This document shows, one piece after another, positions 9,401 to 16,577 of a stretch of DNA of 43,618 nt. Location: assembly GCA_002343485.1 (NCBI GenBank), contig DDST01000140.1:1-43618 (forward strand). Direction: 5' to 3'. Origin of the DNA: Proteobacteria bacterium UBA2383. GTDB taxonomy: Bacteria > Pseudomonadota > Gammaproteobacteria > Competibacterales > Competibacteraceae. A program made the translations under genes and the position numbers. Under the pieces are notes generated by a model. It saw only the letters and a program-made list of their open reading frames with translations, searched no databases and had not been told where the DNA came from. Every line of letters starts with the position of its first letter. Within the stretch, counting starts at the first letter, position 1.

Positions 9401-10243
9401 GGATTCAATGATGGCTTGACCTGTTCTGGCGCGGGCGGCAATTTGTTCCGCTTCTTGGCCATCCTTGGGCAGGCGCTTGGCTTTGGCTTCCGGACGTTCG
9501 CCGCGGAACCAGACGCCTTGGTAACGCTGCTCTTTCTCTCCTGAAGGTGGAGCGGGTGAGGAGATCGGCATAAACGTAGCTACCACTTCCCGATAATCTT
9601 CGGGAACAAAGGCGCGAATAGCGAGATCCCGTTCCACAACCATTGCTAGAGTCGGGGTCTGTACCCGGCCGACTGACAATACTTCCTCGCCGAACATCCC
9701 GCAGGTCAGGGTGTAAGCCCGCGACAGATTCATTCCGACCAGCCAGTCCGCCTGACTGCGCCCCCTGGCGGCGGCGGCTAACGAGTCAAACTCATGACCA
9801 TCGTGCAGTTTCTGGAAACCTTGACGAATCGCGTCTGGCGTCAGCGAGGAAATCCATAGCCGGCTGATCGGTTTGCAGCAGCCAGTGGCTTCGTAAAGAT
9901 AGCGGAAGATCAGTTCGCCTTCGCGGCCGGCATCGGTCGCGCACACCACCCGATCAATGGCGTCATCGTTGAGAATACGGCGAACGGCCTCAAATTGTTC
10001 GCGGGTGCGGTCGCCCACAATCAAGGGCCAGTGTTCCGGCAGCATCGGCAGAAGTTCACGGCGCCAGTGCTTCCAGCCGGGATTGATTTCGTGAGGTTCG
10101 GCAAGCCGTACCAGATGACCAATCGCCCAGGTCACGACATAGCCATTGCCGTGCAGAAAACCTTCACCTCGCTGACGGGCGCCCAGCACCTTGGCGATGT
10201 CACGAGCGACCGCAGGTTTTTCAGCAACGACAGCGACGATCAT
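6467..10243 (-). CDS. DNA topoisomerase III - RecQ helicase fusion protein
   Basis: Single uninterrupted 1258-residue frame. Residues about 1-640 are a type IA topoisomerase (TopB class): TOPRIM Glu in VAEKPAVA, TDAGREGE acidic motif near 105-112, SVGRVQTP, and the catalytic tyrosine in SYPRTDS (Tyr331 from the ATG, close to E. coli TopB Tyr328). A proline-rich linker (about 640-675) leads to a RecQ-type SF2 helicase: Walker A MPTGAGKS (about 710-717), DEAH, LTATAT, GRAGRDG, and a RecQ zinc site (Cys near 1110, then CGICDVC). The C-terminal ~120 residues look winged-helix-like and end in a basic tail; I see no clear HRDC. The fused activities match the decatenation and Holliday-junction dissolution partnership of separate TopIII and RecQ (Sgs1-Top3, BLM-TOP3A). 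The ATG at 10243 is preferred over an in-frame TTG at 10252; neither has a good ribosome-binding site. Two parS sites lie just upstream. Confidence 0.93.
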   Translation of the reverse strand: MIVAVVAEKPAVARDIAKVLGARQRGEGFLHGNGYVVTWAIGHLVRLAEPHEINPGWKHWRRELLPMLPEHWPLIVGDRTREQFEAVRRILNDDAIDRVVCATDAGREGELIFRYLYEATGCCKPISRLWISSLTPDAIRQGFQKLHDGHEFDSLAAAARGRSQADWLVGMNLSRAYTLTCGMFGEEVLSVGRVQTPTLAMVVERDLAIRAFVPEDYREVVATFMPISSPAPPSGEKEQRYQGVWFRGERPEAKAKRLPKDGQEAEQIAARARTGQAIIESRKAETRRAPPPLLYDLTELQRHANRLYSFSAQTTLDIAQKLYEQHKLISYPRTDSRHLSTSVARTLGTIVAAIEESYRDRLAPGTGQQSLSSRFVDDSKITDHHAIIPTPVPARTLAADERKIYDLICRRLLMAWHDDHLWAVTTLITTIHTPKEKAVIVDRYHSTGTAVEQIGWKILEAETDKLVKKPSRKRQPAKTTPVEHAATEEDTEQSLPAGLIVGQPQQVLEARAVVKQTRPPPRLTEATLLTAMETAGRQLEDKELSAAMKESGLGTPATRADIIETLLKRQYLTRDGKALNATERGIRLIETVQTPIKSPAMTGEWEARLKRIQRGEGDFAGFMADITSFVTNAVALALAVTRPALSPGPLAIKGEGIASPGLEPTPQRPPTPVDRLHDLLQNEFRLPAFRPYQEQICRTVTKGHDVLLVMPTGAGKSLCFQLPGIARAGTTLVISPLIALMEDQVAKLCEWGLRAERIHSGRDRAVSRQVCIAYLQGQLDYLFIAPERLRVPGFPEMLARRKPVLIAVDEAHCISQWGHDFRPDYRMLDQYLPLLRPAPVIALTATATVLVQDDIVNQLGMSDATRYIHGFRRPNLAVETVETRKPERHATVRQILADPDRRPAIIYAPTRKETEALALELGVDYPVAAYHAGMDPRERERVQGLFNASRLQAIVATIAFGMGIDKPDIRTVIHTALPGSIEGYYQEIGRAGRDGQPARALLLYSYADLRTHEYFHRRGYPELVQLSRIFRALNADPQPKAVLHDWLGMDLDVFEAAVEKLLAHGGARRDMEGNLSRGEDGWQRAYQQQSEHKLLEPRQILEFADKATGCRMVRLVRHFGDRDDDQPCGICDVCAPQATIARRTRRLSRTENQWALQVLEELRWREGQTPRQLCERLTEGQENRRAFEQLLEAMAGTGLVELQDDTFTKDGKVIAFRRVYLTETGKKAGAGEVGMMRLAGKAATTVRPERKRSIGKRR

Positions 10244-10346
10244 GGCCAACAAGAATCACAACAAACAACCATCCCAACTTCCCGGCATTTTTTATTGTTA
10301 GCTTCCACATCTTGAGATTTACGGGGGTAGCAAGGCATCTGCTGAG

Positions 10347-10362
10347 TGTTTCACGTGAAACC
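10347..10362. other. parS site 1 (ParB-binding centromere)
   Basis: TGTTTCACGTGAAACC contains the perfect 14-bp palindrome GTTTCACGTGAAAC (10348-10361), the core of the bacterial chromosomal parS consensus. It lies in the spacer between ksgA and the topoisomerase-RecQ gene, 69 bp from parS site 2. Confidence 0.9.
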
Positions 10363-10415
10363 ATGCAGGCAACCACTTAATCACTCACTTCAGATCTCGA
10401 TCCATCTGGATGAAA

Positions 10416-10431
10416 TGTTTCACGTGAAACC
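10416..10431. other. parS site 2
   Basis: Second perfect copy of the 14-bp palindrome (10417-10430), again followed by CCAT. It sits 17 bp beyond the ksgA stop codon. Confidence 0.9.
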
Positions 10432-10447
10432 ATGAAGACGCTGGTTG

Positions 10448-11242
10448 TCAGCTTATGACGGCATCGCTCAACGCCGCAAACGCTGCTAAATCCAATGTTT
10501 CCGGGCGAGCGCCCGGATCAACGCCGGCTGCTTCGATGCGATCAGCGTCCAACAACCCGCAAAGGCTGTTGCGCAAGGTTTTGCGACGCTGAGAGAATGC
10601 TTGGCGCACCACTTCAGCAAAGCGCTTTTCATCTTGCACGATAACAGGCAATGTTTCACGTGGAACCAGACGAACGACTGCTGACCGAACTTTTGGCGGC
10701 GGATGGAACGCTTCCGGTCCAACGGTGAACAGTGACTCTATCTGACAGCGATATTGCAGCATCACCGATAACCGGCCATAGGCCGGGTTGCCTGGTTCCG
10801 CTGCCATGCGTTCCACGACTTCTTGCTGCAACATGAAGTGCATATCGGAGAGATGTTCAGCGTAGGTCAGTAGATGGAACAATAGCGGTGTTGAGATGTT
10901 GTAGGGTAGGTTGCCGGCAACTCGCAACCGGGGTCCGTCACCATGCAGCCTGGCAAAATCAAATTCCAATGCATCTGCTTGATAGATGCGCAGTGTCCCC
11001 AAGCCAGCGCAGCGCGCATGCAATGGTTCCAGTAGATCACGATCCAGTTCTACAACATCCAGTTCGCCCACGGCCCGTAATAAAGGCCGGGTCAGTGCTC
11101 CCCGCCCAGGACCGATTTCCACCATCCGTTCACCCATCGCCGGATGAATCGCCGCGATGATGCAGGCGATGATGTCAGAATCATGTAAAAAGTGTTGACC
11201 AAAGCGCTTGCGGGGCGAGTGTCGAACCGCAGCGCCGCTCAT
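10448..11242 (-). CDS. rsmA: 16S rRNA (adenine(1518)-N(6)/adenine(1519)-N(6))-dimethyltransferase
   Basis: RsmA/KsgA, 264 residues, the normal length. It dimethylates two adjacent adenosines in the 3'-terminal hairpin of 16S rRNA during 30S maturation; loss confers kasugamycin resistance in other bacteria. The family signature KRFGQHFLHD is at residues 12-21, the SAM-binding EIGPGRGALT at about 42-51, and the catalytic NLPY at 111-114. The C-terminal helical domain carries FSQRRKTLRNSL. The ATG at 11242 overlaps the surA stop by 4 nt (ATGA), indicating translational coupling. pdxA, which separates surA and ksgA in E. coli, is absent here. A near-parS sequence lies inside the gene. Confidence 0.96.
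   Translation of the reverse strand: MSGAAVRHSPRKRFGQHFLHDSDIIACIIAAIHPAMGERMVEIGPGRGALTRPLLRAVGELDVVELDRDLLEPLHARCAGLGTLRIYQADALEFDFARLHGDGPRLRVAGNLPYNISTPLLFHLLTYAEHLSDMHFMLQQEVVERMAAEPGNPAYGRLSVMLQYRCQIESLFTVGPEAFHPPPKVRSAVVRLVPRETLPVIVQDEKRFAEVVRQAFSQRRKTLRNSLCGLLDADRIEAAGVDPGARPETLDLAAFAALSDAVIS
10653..10666. other. Degenerate parS-like palindrome inside rsmA
   Basis: GTTTCACGTGGAAC matches the 14-bp parS core at 13 of 14 positions. It is within coding sequence, so codon constraint may explain the mismatch. It is plausible as a weaker ParB site. Confidence 0.5.
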
Positions 11243-12309
11243 GGCGTTGCGGTGGCAGATCGAGCCGGTTGCAAGCGGATTTCCACATAGGCTTCATCAC
11301 GCAAGCGGCGCAGCCATTGTTCCCACTCTTCATCAGAACGCCGCCGGAACAGCGCCTCGCGTATCCGGGTGCGCTCTATATCAGCCGTCGCGGTTTGAGC
11401 CTCCGGGCGTGGATCGTTGCTGCCTCGGACATCCAACAGCTTGACGATGTGAAACCCGCTTGGGCTGCGGATTAATTGACTAACCTGACCAGGTTGCAAT
11501 TTAAGCACGGCATCAGCAAACAAGGTAGGCAATTGATCGACACGCCGCCAACCTAGATCGCCACCTTCCAACGCCTGTTGCCCGGCGGAAACACTGGCGG
11601 CCAGCCGCCCGAAATCACCGCCTTGGCCCAGTTGCGCCAGTACGTTTTCCGCTTGACGCTTGGCCGTTGCGATTTGTTCCGGTGAAGCGCCTTCTGGCAC
11701 GGCGATCAGAATTTGAGCGATATGATATTCAGTGCTGCCACTGCTACCGGCTGGATTAATTTGCCCGGCCAATTGGGTTTGCAAACTTTCCACGTCTTGA
11801 TCAGAAATTTGGATCTGGCTGTCCACTGCTTTCTGTCGTAACCGGGCCACCATCAACTCCCGGCGGACGTCATCGCGGAATTTAGCGAAACTGATACCAT
11901 CCTTTTCGACGGTCTGCCGCAACTGGGTCAGGCTCATATTATTGCGCCGGGCTAGGTTGTCGATGGCCGTATTCAGTGTCGTGTCATCCACGGTGATTCC
12001 GTTACGCTCAGCGGTACGCAATTCCAATTGGGACAGGATCAACCGTTCTAGTACTTGGGTTTCCAGATCGGCCCTGGGTGGAATCTGTACCTTGTTCTGG
12101 CGCATCTGGCGTTCGACAAGCGCGATAGCGGTATTGAGTTCCCTGTGAGTAATTACATCATCATTAACCACCGCTACGATCGTGTCCAATGTGCTGGCGG
12201 TTCCTTCCGTACCAGGACCAAACACCAATTGTGCTTGACCGGCAATGGGCAGGGTGCATAACGGCAGGCTCAACAGTAGGGGAAAAAGCAATTTATTCAT
12301 GCGAGTCAT
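11239..12309 (-). CDS. surA: Periplasmic chaperone SurA (single parvulin domain)
   Basis: Periplasmic chaperone for outer-membrane beta-barrel proteins. With the ATG at 12309 the protein is 356 residues. A signal peptide (MNKLLFPLLLSLPLCTLPIA then GQA) precedes the SurA N-terminal domain (DTIVAVVNDDVITHREL onward). One parvulin domain follows at about residues 194-296 (EYHIAQILIAVPEG ... GFHIVKLLDVRG), then the C-terminal helix and strand (EAYVEIRL). E. coli SurA is 428 residues with two parvulin domains. The one here aligns with P1, so P2, the one with isomerase activity in E. coli, appears to be missing. The gene starts 13 nt after the lptD stop and overlaps rsmA, forming an lptD-surA-rsmA operon. 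LptD is itself a SurA client. Confidence 0.93.
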   Translation of the reverse strand: MTRMNKLLFPLLLSLPLCTLPIAGQAQLVFGPGTEGTASTLDTIVAVVNDDVITHRELNTAIALVERQMRQNKVQIPPRADLETQVLERLILSQLELRTAERNGITVDDTTLNTAIDNLARRNNMSLTQLRQTVEKDGISFAKFRDDVRRELMVARLRQKAVDSQIQISDQDVESLQTQLAGQINPAGSSGSTEYHIAQILIAVPEGASPEQIATAKRQAENVLAQLGQGGDFGRLAASVSAGQQALEGGDLGWRRVDQLPTLFADAVLKLQPGQVSQLIRSPSGFHIVKLLDVRGSNDPRPEAQTATADIERTRIREALFRRRSDEEWEQWLRRLRDEAYVEIRLQPARSATATP

Positions 12310-12322
12310 CAGCAGTAGAAGG

Positions 12323-14641
12323 CTAATAGCGGATCGGTTGATAGCCAAGGATGGAATTCTGGAGCACGGTTTCAAGACCGCCGCCCAATCGGGACAATCC
12401 CTTTAATTCCAATTCGAGATAAAATCCAGTTTTTGCATCTGTATCTACCGGGCTGTCGCGATATTGGCGAGCGACTGCCCGCAATGCCCAGCAACAATCC
12501 TCGTATTCGAGTCCTGCCAGTGTTTCCAGATTCCGGTTAACATTCATGGCTTGATTCCAGCGAGCCAATACCCGCCATTGCTCAGTCAGCGGCCATAGGA
12601 AAGACACATCCAGCGAATCAATTTGATCCCTGGTATCGGGCGACTGTTCCGAGGGATCGCGATCCAGCAGGTAGGATAGATTTATCAGTTGCCGAGGATT
12701 GGCGTAGTAGCGCAGGTCGAATGCACCCCGTAAAAAATCCTGATTATCGGGTTCCAGTTGTATGCTGCCCTGTATTGACCATTGGGATGAGAGATTCAGC
12801 CGTCCTTGGGTGATCAACCCGGAATTGTCTTGGGTGGCCGGTGGAGTATCGGGGTATAACGTGACCCGGCGATCTTCGAAGTATTGAATTTGACCGATGC
12901 TGGCACGTAACCGCTCCCGGCCGCTAGGGCCGTCGATCACCCGGGTCGTTAATGCGGCGGTCAACTGATTCGCATCACCCATCCGGTCAGCGCCGGTAAA
13001 ACGATTCTTACGGAACAGCCAGTCATAGTCGCGATCCATCCGGCTGCTGTCGAACAATGGGATGCCGTCCTGATTGCGGTAGGGAACATAAAGGTAGAAC
13101 AGTCGAGGTTCGAGAGTCTGCGTTCCTGAAGTCACACCCAGCCAGCTGGCTTGAAGCGGCCGGTCGAAGATCAAGCCACTGTCCAGGCTGAGCACAGGGA
13201 TGTCACGCGAGGGGGTGTCAGGGGTATTTGGTGCGTTGTTGTCGAGTTGATAACCGGTGTGACGGAAACCTGCTTCGGGCTTGAGGTAGCCCCAAGATTC
13301 TTGCAGCGTCCAGCCAACGGTTGGCCATAGATCCAGCCGGGTGCCAGTGACCACATCGGATTGCTCGAAATGTACGAATTCGCCGTATAGCTGGTAATCG
13401 AATCCGCCAGCACTGGTTGGCCAAGCACCATTGAACAGCAGTTGCGGTAGGCGTTGGTAAGGTTCTCCAGTAATGGCGAACAATGCTGGATTCAATATCT
13501 GGTAACCCTGTACGCGCGCCAGCGCCTGCCAGCCGTTTCCATCATAGCGGGCATCCAGGTGCCGCTCTAGGTAGTTGACGCTCAAGAACTCCAGATTATT
13601 GCTCAAATCCTGGAGATAATCGTCGTCAGAAACATACTCGTAGTGAAGATCGGTATAAAAATTTGGCAGTGGCGCGGCGCGGTCACTGATTTTGAATGAG
13701 CCACGGTCGTTCTCGTAACGCCGGTCATACGGGATATACTCGGCGCCGATTTGCCCCTGATGGTTGGGATATAGATAGCGGTATTCCAGACCCAGCAACA
13801 GCCCTCGGGCTGTCATGAGCCGAGGCGTAATCGTCATGTCGCGATTGGGTGCGATGTTCCAGTAATAAGGGATCTGTAGCTCAAAACCCGTTTCGCTCCC
13901 GTAGCCCTGGAGTGGAAACAGGAACCCCGACTGCCGTTCATCGGTAATGGGAAAAGACAGATAGGGAAAATAAAGCAGCGGGGTATCCTTAAAGGCGATA
14001 CTGATATGGGCCGCTGAACCGCGCCCGGTGGCTTCATTCAATTGCATGTCGCGCGCGCGCAATTCCCAGAACTCGTGGCCTCGCGGACAGGTGGAGTAGG
14101 TGGCGTCTTCAAGTTGGCTGAGTTGTTGGCGGCGGTCTACCTTCACCTCGTCAGCATGTCCTTGAGCATTGCGGTTTGGCAGATAATAATCTGCGTCCTT
14201 GAACCAGCCGGTTTCGGTATTTAAATCGACCTCCGCTTTTTGGCCGCGGATGGCCTGATTGGGATCGCCATAGGTAAAACCCTTCTCGATGCGCGCCCGG
14301 TTGCCGGGACGCTCCAGAATAATCTGGTCGGCACGCAACCGTTGGGTGCCCATCGATAGGCTAACATTGCCTTCCAGCACCGATTGAGCCGAAGAGGATT
14401 CAATCCGGTCCGCATCGGCCTGGAGTGGTAACTTGTCTGGCGATGGCGCATTCGGCATCGGGACGATATCCCTTGCCAGCTCGTCGGGTTCGCAGCGCGC
14501 CCAAGGATTGAGGAAAGGGTTGGAAGATTGCGCCTGGACGCTGGCCAGTGGTAACAGGGCCAGCATGGCGCCGATAATGAGTGTTTGATAATACGGCGTC
14601 ACGGAACAGGATTTTACGTGTTGATGAAAGTGCCCTAACAT
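12323..14641 (-). CDS. lptD: LPS-assembly protein LptD
   Basis: Outer-membrane beta-barrel that inserts LPS into the outer leaflet together with LptE; 772 residues from the ATG at 14641. A signal-peptide-like hydrophobic stretch ends in SVQAQ. It is followed by an LptA-like jellyroll domain (VLEGNVSLSMGTQRLRADQI) and a large C-terminal barrel with many alternating aromatic strands. The cysteines needed for the LptD disulfides are visible: one near the mature N-terminus (WARCEP), one after the jellyroll (STCPRGHEFW) and a vicinal pair near the C-terminus (DCCWALRA). The start is uncertain: an upstream in-frame extension exists and no strong ribosome-binding site decides it. It is divergent from amgK across a spacer that carries a parS site. 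Confidence 0.95.
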   Translation of the reverse strand: MLGHFHQHVKSCSVTPYYQTLIIGAMLALLPLASVQAQSSNPFLNPWARCEPDELARDIVPMPNAPSPDKLPLQADADRIESSSAQSVLEGNVSLSMGTQRLRADQIILERPGNRARIEKGFTYGDPNQAIRGQKAEVDLNTETGWFKDADYYLPNRNAQGHADEVKVDRRQQLSQLEDATYSTCPRGHEFWELRARDMQLNEATGRGSAAHISIAFKDTPLLYFPYLSFPITDERQSGFLFPLQGYGSETGFELQIPYYWNIAPNRDMTITPRLMTARGLLLGLEYRYLYPNHQGQIGAEYIPYDRRYENDRGSFKISDRAAPLPNFYTDLHYEYVSDDDYLQDLSNNLEFLSVNYLERHLDARYDGNGWQALARVQGYQILNPALFAITGEPYQRLPQLLFNGAWPTSAGGFDYQLYGEFVHFEQSDVVTGTRLDLWPTVGWTLQESWGYLKPEAGFRHTGYQLDNNAPNTPDTPSRDIPVLSLDSGLIFDRPLQASWLGVTSGTQTLEPRLFYLYVPYRNQDGIPLFDSSRMDRDYDWLFRKNRFTGADRMGDANQLTAALTTRVIDGPSGRERLRASIGQIQYFEDRRVTLYPDTPPATQDNSGLITQGRLNLSSQWSIQGSIQLEPDNQDFLRGAFDLRYYANPRQLINLSYLLDRDPSEQSPDTRDQIDSLDVSFLWPLTEQWRVLARWNQAMNVNRNLETLAGLEYEDCCWALRAVARQYRDSPVDTDAKTGFYLELELKGLSRLGGGLETVLQNSILGYQPIRY

Positions 14642-14734
14642 CGCATAGATTGAGCCTTGCTGCAATCGAGTATCCAGATCGGGTGTCGTGTCCAAGGATA
14701 TTGTGTTCCAGATAGCAATTTTCTCAAACCGTGT

Positions 14735-14748
14735 GTTTCACATGAAAA
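14735..14748. other. Degenerate parS-like copy
   Basis: GTTTCACATGAAAA (14735-14748) is followed by CCATCCCTATGTTCC. It is an imperfect duplicate of the perfect parS copy 60 bp downstream together with that copy's right flank (CCATCCCTACGTTCC). It has two mismatches to the parS core and looks like a decayed site. Confidence 0.5.
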
Positions 14749-14793
14749 CCATCCCTATGTTCCAGATTTCAGGGTTGTGGCTTCTCGATTTGA

Positions 14794-14809
14794 TGTTTCA
14801 CGTGAAACC
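14794..14809. other. parS site 3
   Basis: Perfect GTTTCACGTGAAAC (14795-14808), flanked by GAT on the left and CCATC on the right, in the lptD/amgK divergent spacer. Confidence 0.9.
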
Positions 14810-14863
14810 ATCCCTACGTTCCAGGTTTTCGGCTCCCAGTAAAAACCTGATATCTGATTTAGA

Positions 14864-14870
14864 AAGGTGG
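14864..14870 (+). promoter_or_regulatory. Ribosome-binding site deciding the GTG start of amgK
   Basis: AAGGTGG lies 10 nt before GTG at 14881. No ATG in frame nearby is better placed, so this supports the GTG start. Confidence 0.6.
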
Positions 14871-14880
14871 AGTCAATTTC

Positions 14881-15894
14881 GTGAGTGATCGTGAGCAACT
14901 GTTGCGTGAGTGGCTGACTGAGGTTTTACCCATGTATCCGAGGCGGATTGCTCCCGCCTCCAGCGACGCCAGTTTCCGCAGCTATTTCCGGGTCTGGTAT
15001 GACGATAGCCGGACATGCATTGTTATGGACGCGCCGCCAGACAAGGAGGATTGCCGGCCATTTGTCGCTATTGCCCAAGCTATGCGCGCGTTAGGATTGA
15101 ATACGCCCGAAGTGCTGGCCAGCGATCTCAATCAAGGATTATTGCTGCTGACAGATCTTGGTACCCGCCAGTACTTGACTGAATTGGATCAGCGTAGCGT
15201 TCCCACGCTGTACGCAGATGCTTTGGAGGCGTTGGCGCGGTTGCAGGCCGGCGGCGATCCGGCTTCATCATTACTGCCGCCCTACGACTCGGCATTATTG
15301 CACCGTGAGATGGAGTTATTCCGCGAGTGGTTTTTGGGGAAGCTGCTTGGCCTGGAGTTAACAGCAGAGGAACATCATATCCTAGATCATGCTTTTGCAT
15401 TGCTAGCCGATAACGCGCTGGAACAACCGCGTGTTTGGGTACATCGGGATTATCATTCCCGCAACCTGATGGTTACAGATCCGGATAACCCCGGTGTGCT
15501 GGATTTTCAGGATGCAGTGGTGGGCGCTGTCACTTACGATTTGGTTTCCCTGTTGCGCGATTGTTATATCGCTTGGCCGCGTGAGCAGGTTGAAGCTTGG
15601 GTGCTGGACTATTGGGTGCGATTGAGAGCGCTGGGTATGAAGGGTTTGGATGATGCCGGTCAGTTTCTGCGCTGGTTTGATCTGATGGGTGTGCAGCGCC
15701 ATCTCAAAGCCACGGGTATCTTTTCCCGTCTTAATTTGCGGGATGGTAAGTCAGGTTATCTGCGCGATATTCCGCGGACTCTGGGTTACATTCTCGGAGT
15801 AGCGGGCCGTTATCCTGAATTGGCCAATTTGTGCAGCCTGCTGCGGCAGCGTAGCATAGATGGCTGGAGGCCACCGGTGGAGCGGTTGCGGTGA
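14881..15894 (+). CDS. amgK: N-acetylmuramate/N-acetylglucosamine kinase AmgK
   Basis: 337-residue sugar kinase of the aminoglycoside-phosphotransferase fold. It phosphorylates MurNAc (and GlcNAc) at the anomeric carbon in the cell-wall recycling shunt that bypasses de novo UDP-MurNAc synthesis. The catalytic loop HRDYHSRN is at residues 188-195 (catalytic Asp190) and the metal-binding DFQD at 208-211. The opening REQLLREWL is typical. It starts with GTG behind a good ribosome-binding site. Its stop overlaps the GTG of murU by 4 nt. The amgK-murU pair next to divergent lptD-surA is the arrangement known in Pseudomonas, which makes the specific kinase identity strong. Organisms with this shunt can show reduced dependence on MurA. 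Confidence 0.92.
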   Translation: MSDREQLLREWLTEVLPMYPRRIAPASSDASFRSYFRVWYDDSRTCIVMDAPPDKEDCRPFVAIAQAMRALGLNTPEVLASDLNQGLLLLTDLGTRQYLTELDQRSVPTLYADALEALARLQAGGDPASSLLPPYDSALLHREMELFREWFLGKLLGLELTAEEHHILDHAFALLADNALEQPRVWVHRDYHSRNLMVTDPDNPGVLDFQDAVVGAVTYDLVSLLRDCYIAWPREQVEAWVLDYWVRLRALGMKGLDDAGQFLRWFDLMGVQRHLKATGIFSRLNLRDGKSGYLRDIPRTLGYILGVAGRYPELANLCSLLRQRSIDGWRPPVERLR

Positions 15895-16577
15895 AAGCAA
15901 TGATTCTGGCCGCGGGGCGCGGCGAGCGGATGCGCCCCTTAACTGACCATACCCCTAAACCGTTGCTGCCTGTTGCCGGACGCCCGCTGATTGTCCATCA
16001 CCTTGAAAGATTGCAGGCAGTGGGAATCGTTGATGTTGTGATCAATACGGGCCATCTGGGCGAACAGTTGCCGGCAGTGTTGGGCAATGGCGGCGCCTGG
16101 AATATGCGCATTGCTTGGTCTCTGGAACCGCCGGCCGCATTGGAAACAGGGGGAGGTATCTTCCAGGCATTGCCCTTACTCGGGCCGGAACCGTTTATTG
16201 TGATCAATGGTGATATCTGGACGGACTATTCGTTCATTCGATTGCTGGATGCGCCTGCCGGTCTGGCGCATCTGGTGCTGGTCGATAATCCGCTGCATCA
16301 CGCTGAAGGGGATTTTGCGCTCTTGGATGATGGACACGTTATGGAGCATGGGGCACCACGTTTGACCTTCAGTGGAATTAGCGTCCTGCATCCTGCATTG
16401 TTTACTGCATGTAAACCGGGCCGGTTTCCATTAGGACCGCTGTTGCGCCGGGCGATGATGCTTGGAGAAGTCAGCGGCGAGCATTACCGGGGCGGGTGGC
16501 GCGATATCGGCACCCCGGAACGGCTGGCGGAACTGGATCGGCAGCTTTCCATGGGGCGGTCTTTTACTCGCCACTAA
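15891..16577 (+). CDS. murU: N-acetylmuramate alpha-1-phosphate uridylyltransferase MurU
   Basis: 228-residue nucleotidyltransferase that converts MurNAc-1-phosphate and UTP to UDP-MurNAc, directly after AmgK in the recycling shunt. The nucleotide-binding signature is visible at the N-terminus (LAAGRGERMRPLTDHTPKPL, residues 6-25), with the conserved Lys in PKPL, then VINGDIW (metal-binding Asp) and a C-terminal WRDIGTPERL. It starts at GTG 15891, overlapping amgK by 4 nt, so the two are translationally coupled. Its 3' end overlaps the convergent plsC by 14 nt. Confidence 0.93.
   Translation: MKAMILAAGRGERMRPLTDHTPKPLLPVAGRPLIVHHLERLQAVGIVDVVINTGHLGEQLPAVLGNGGAWNMRIAWSLEPPAALETGGGIFQALPLLGPEPFIVINGDIWTDYSFIRLLDAPAGLAHLVLVDNPLHHAEGDFALLDDGHVMEHGAPRLTFSGISVLHPALFTACKPGRFPLGPLLRRAMMLGEVSGEHYRGGWRDIGTPERLAELDRQLSMGRSFTRH

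Noticed and set aside
6467..10243. Topoisomerase and helicase considered as two genes
   Set aside because: No stop codon or plausible internal start with a ribosome-binding site separates them; a proline-rich linker joins the domains in frame.
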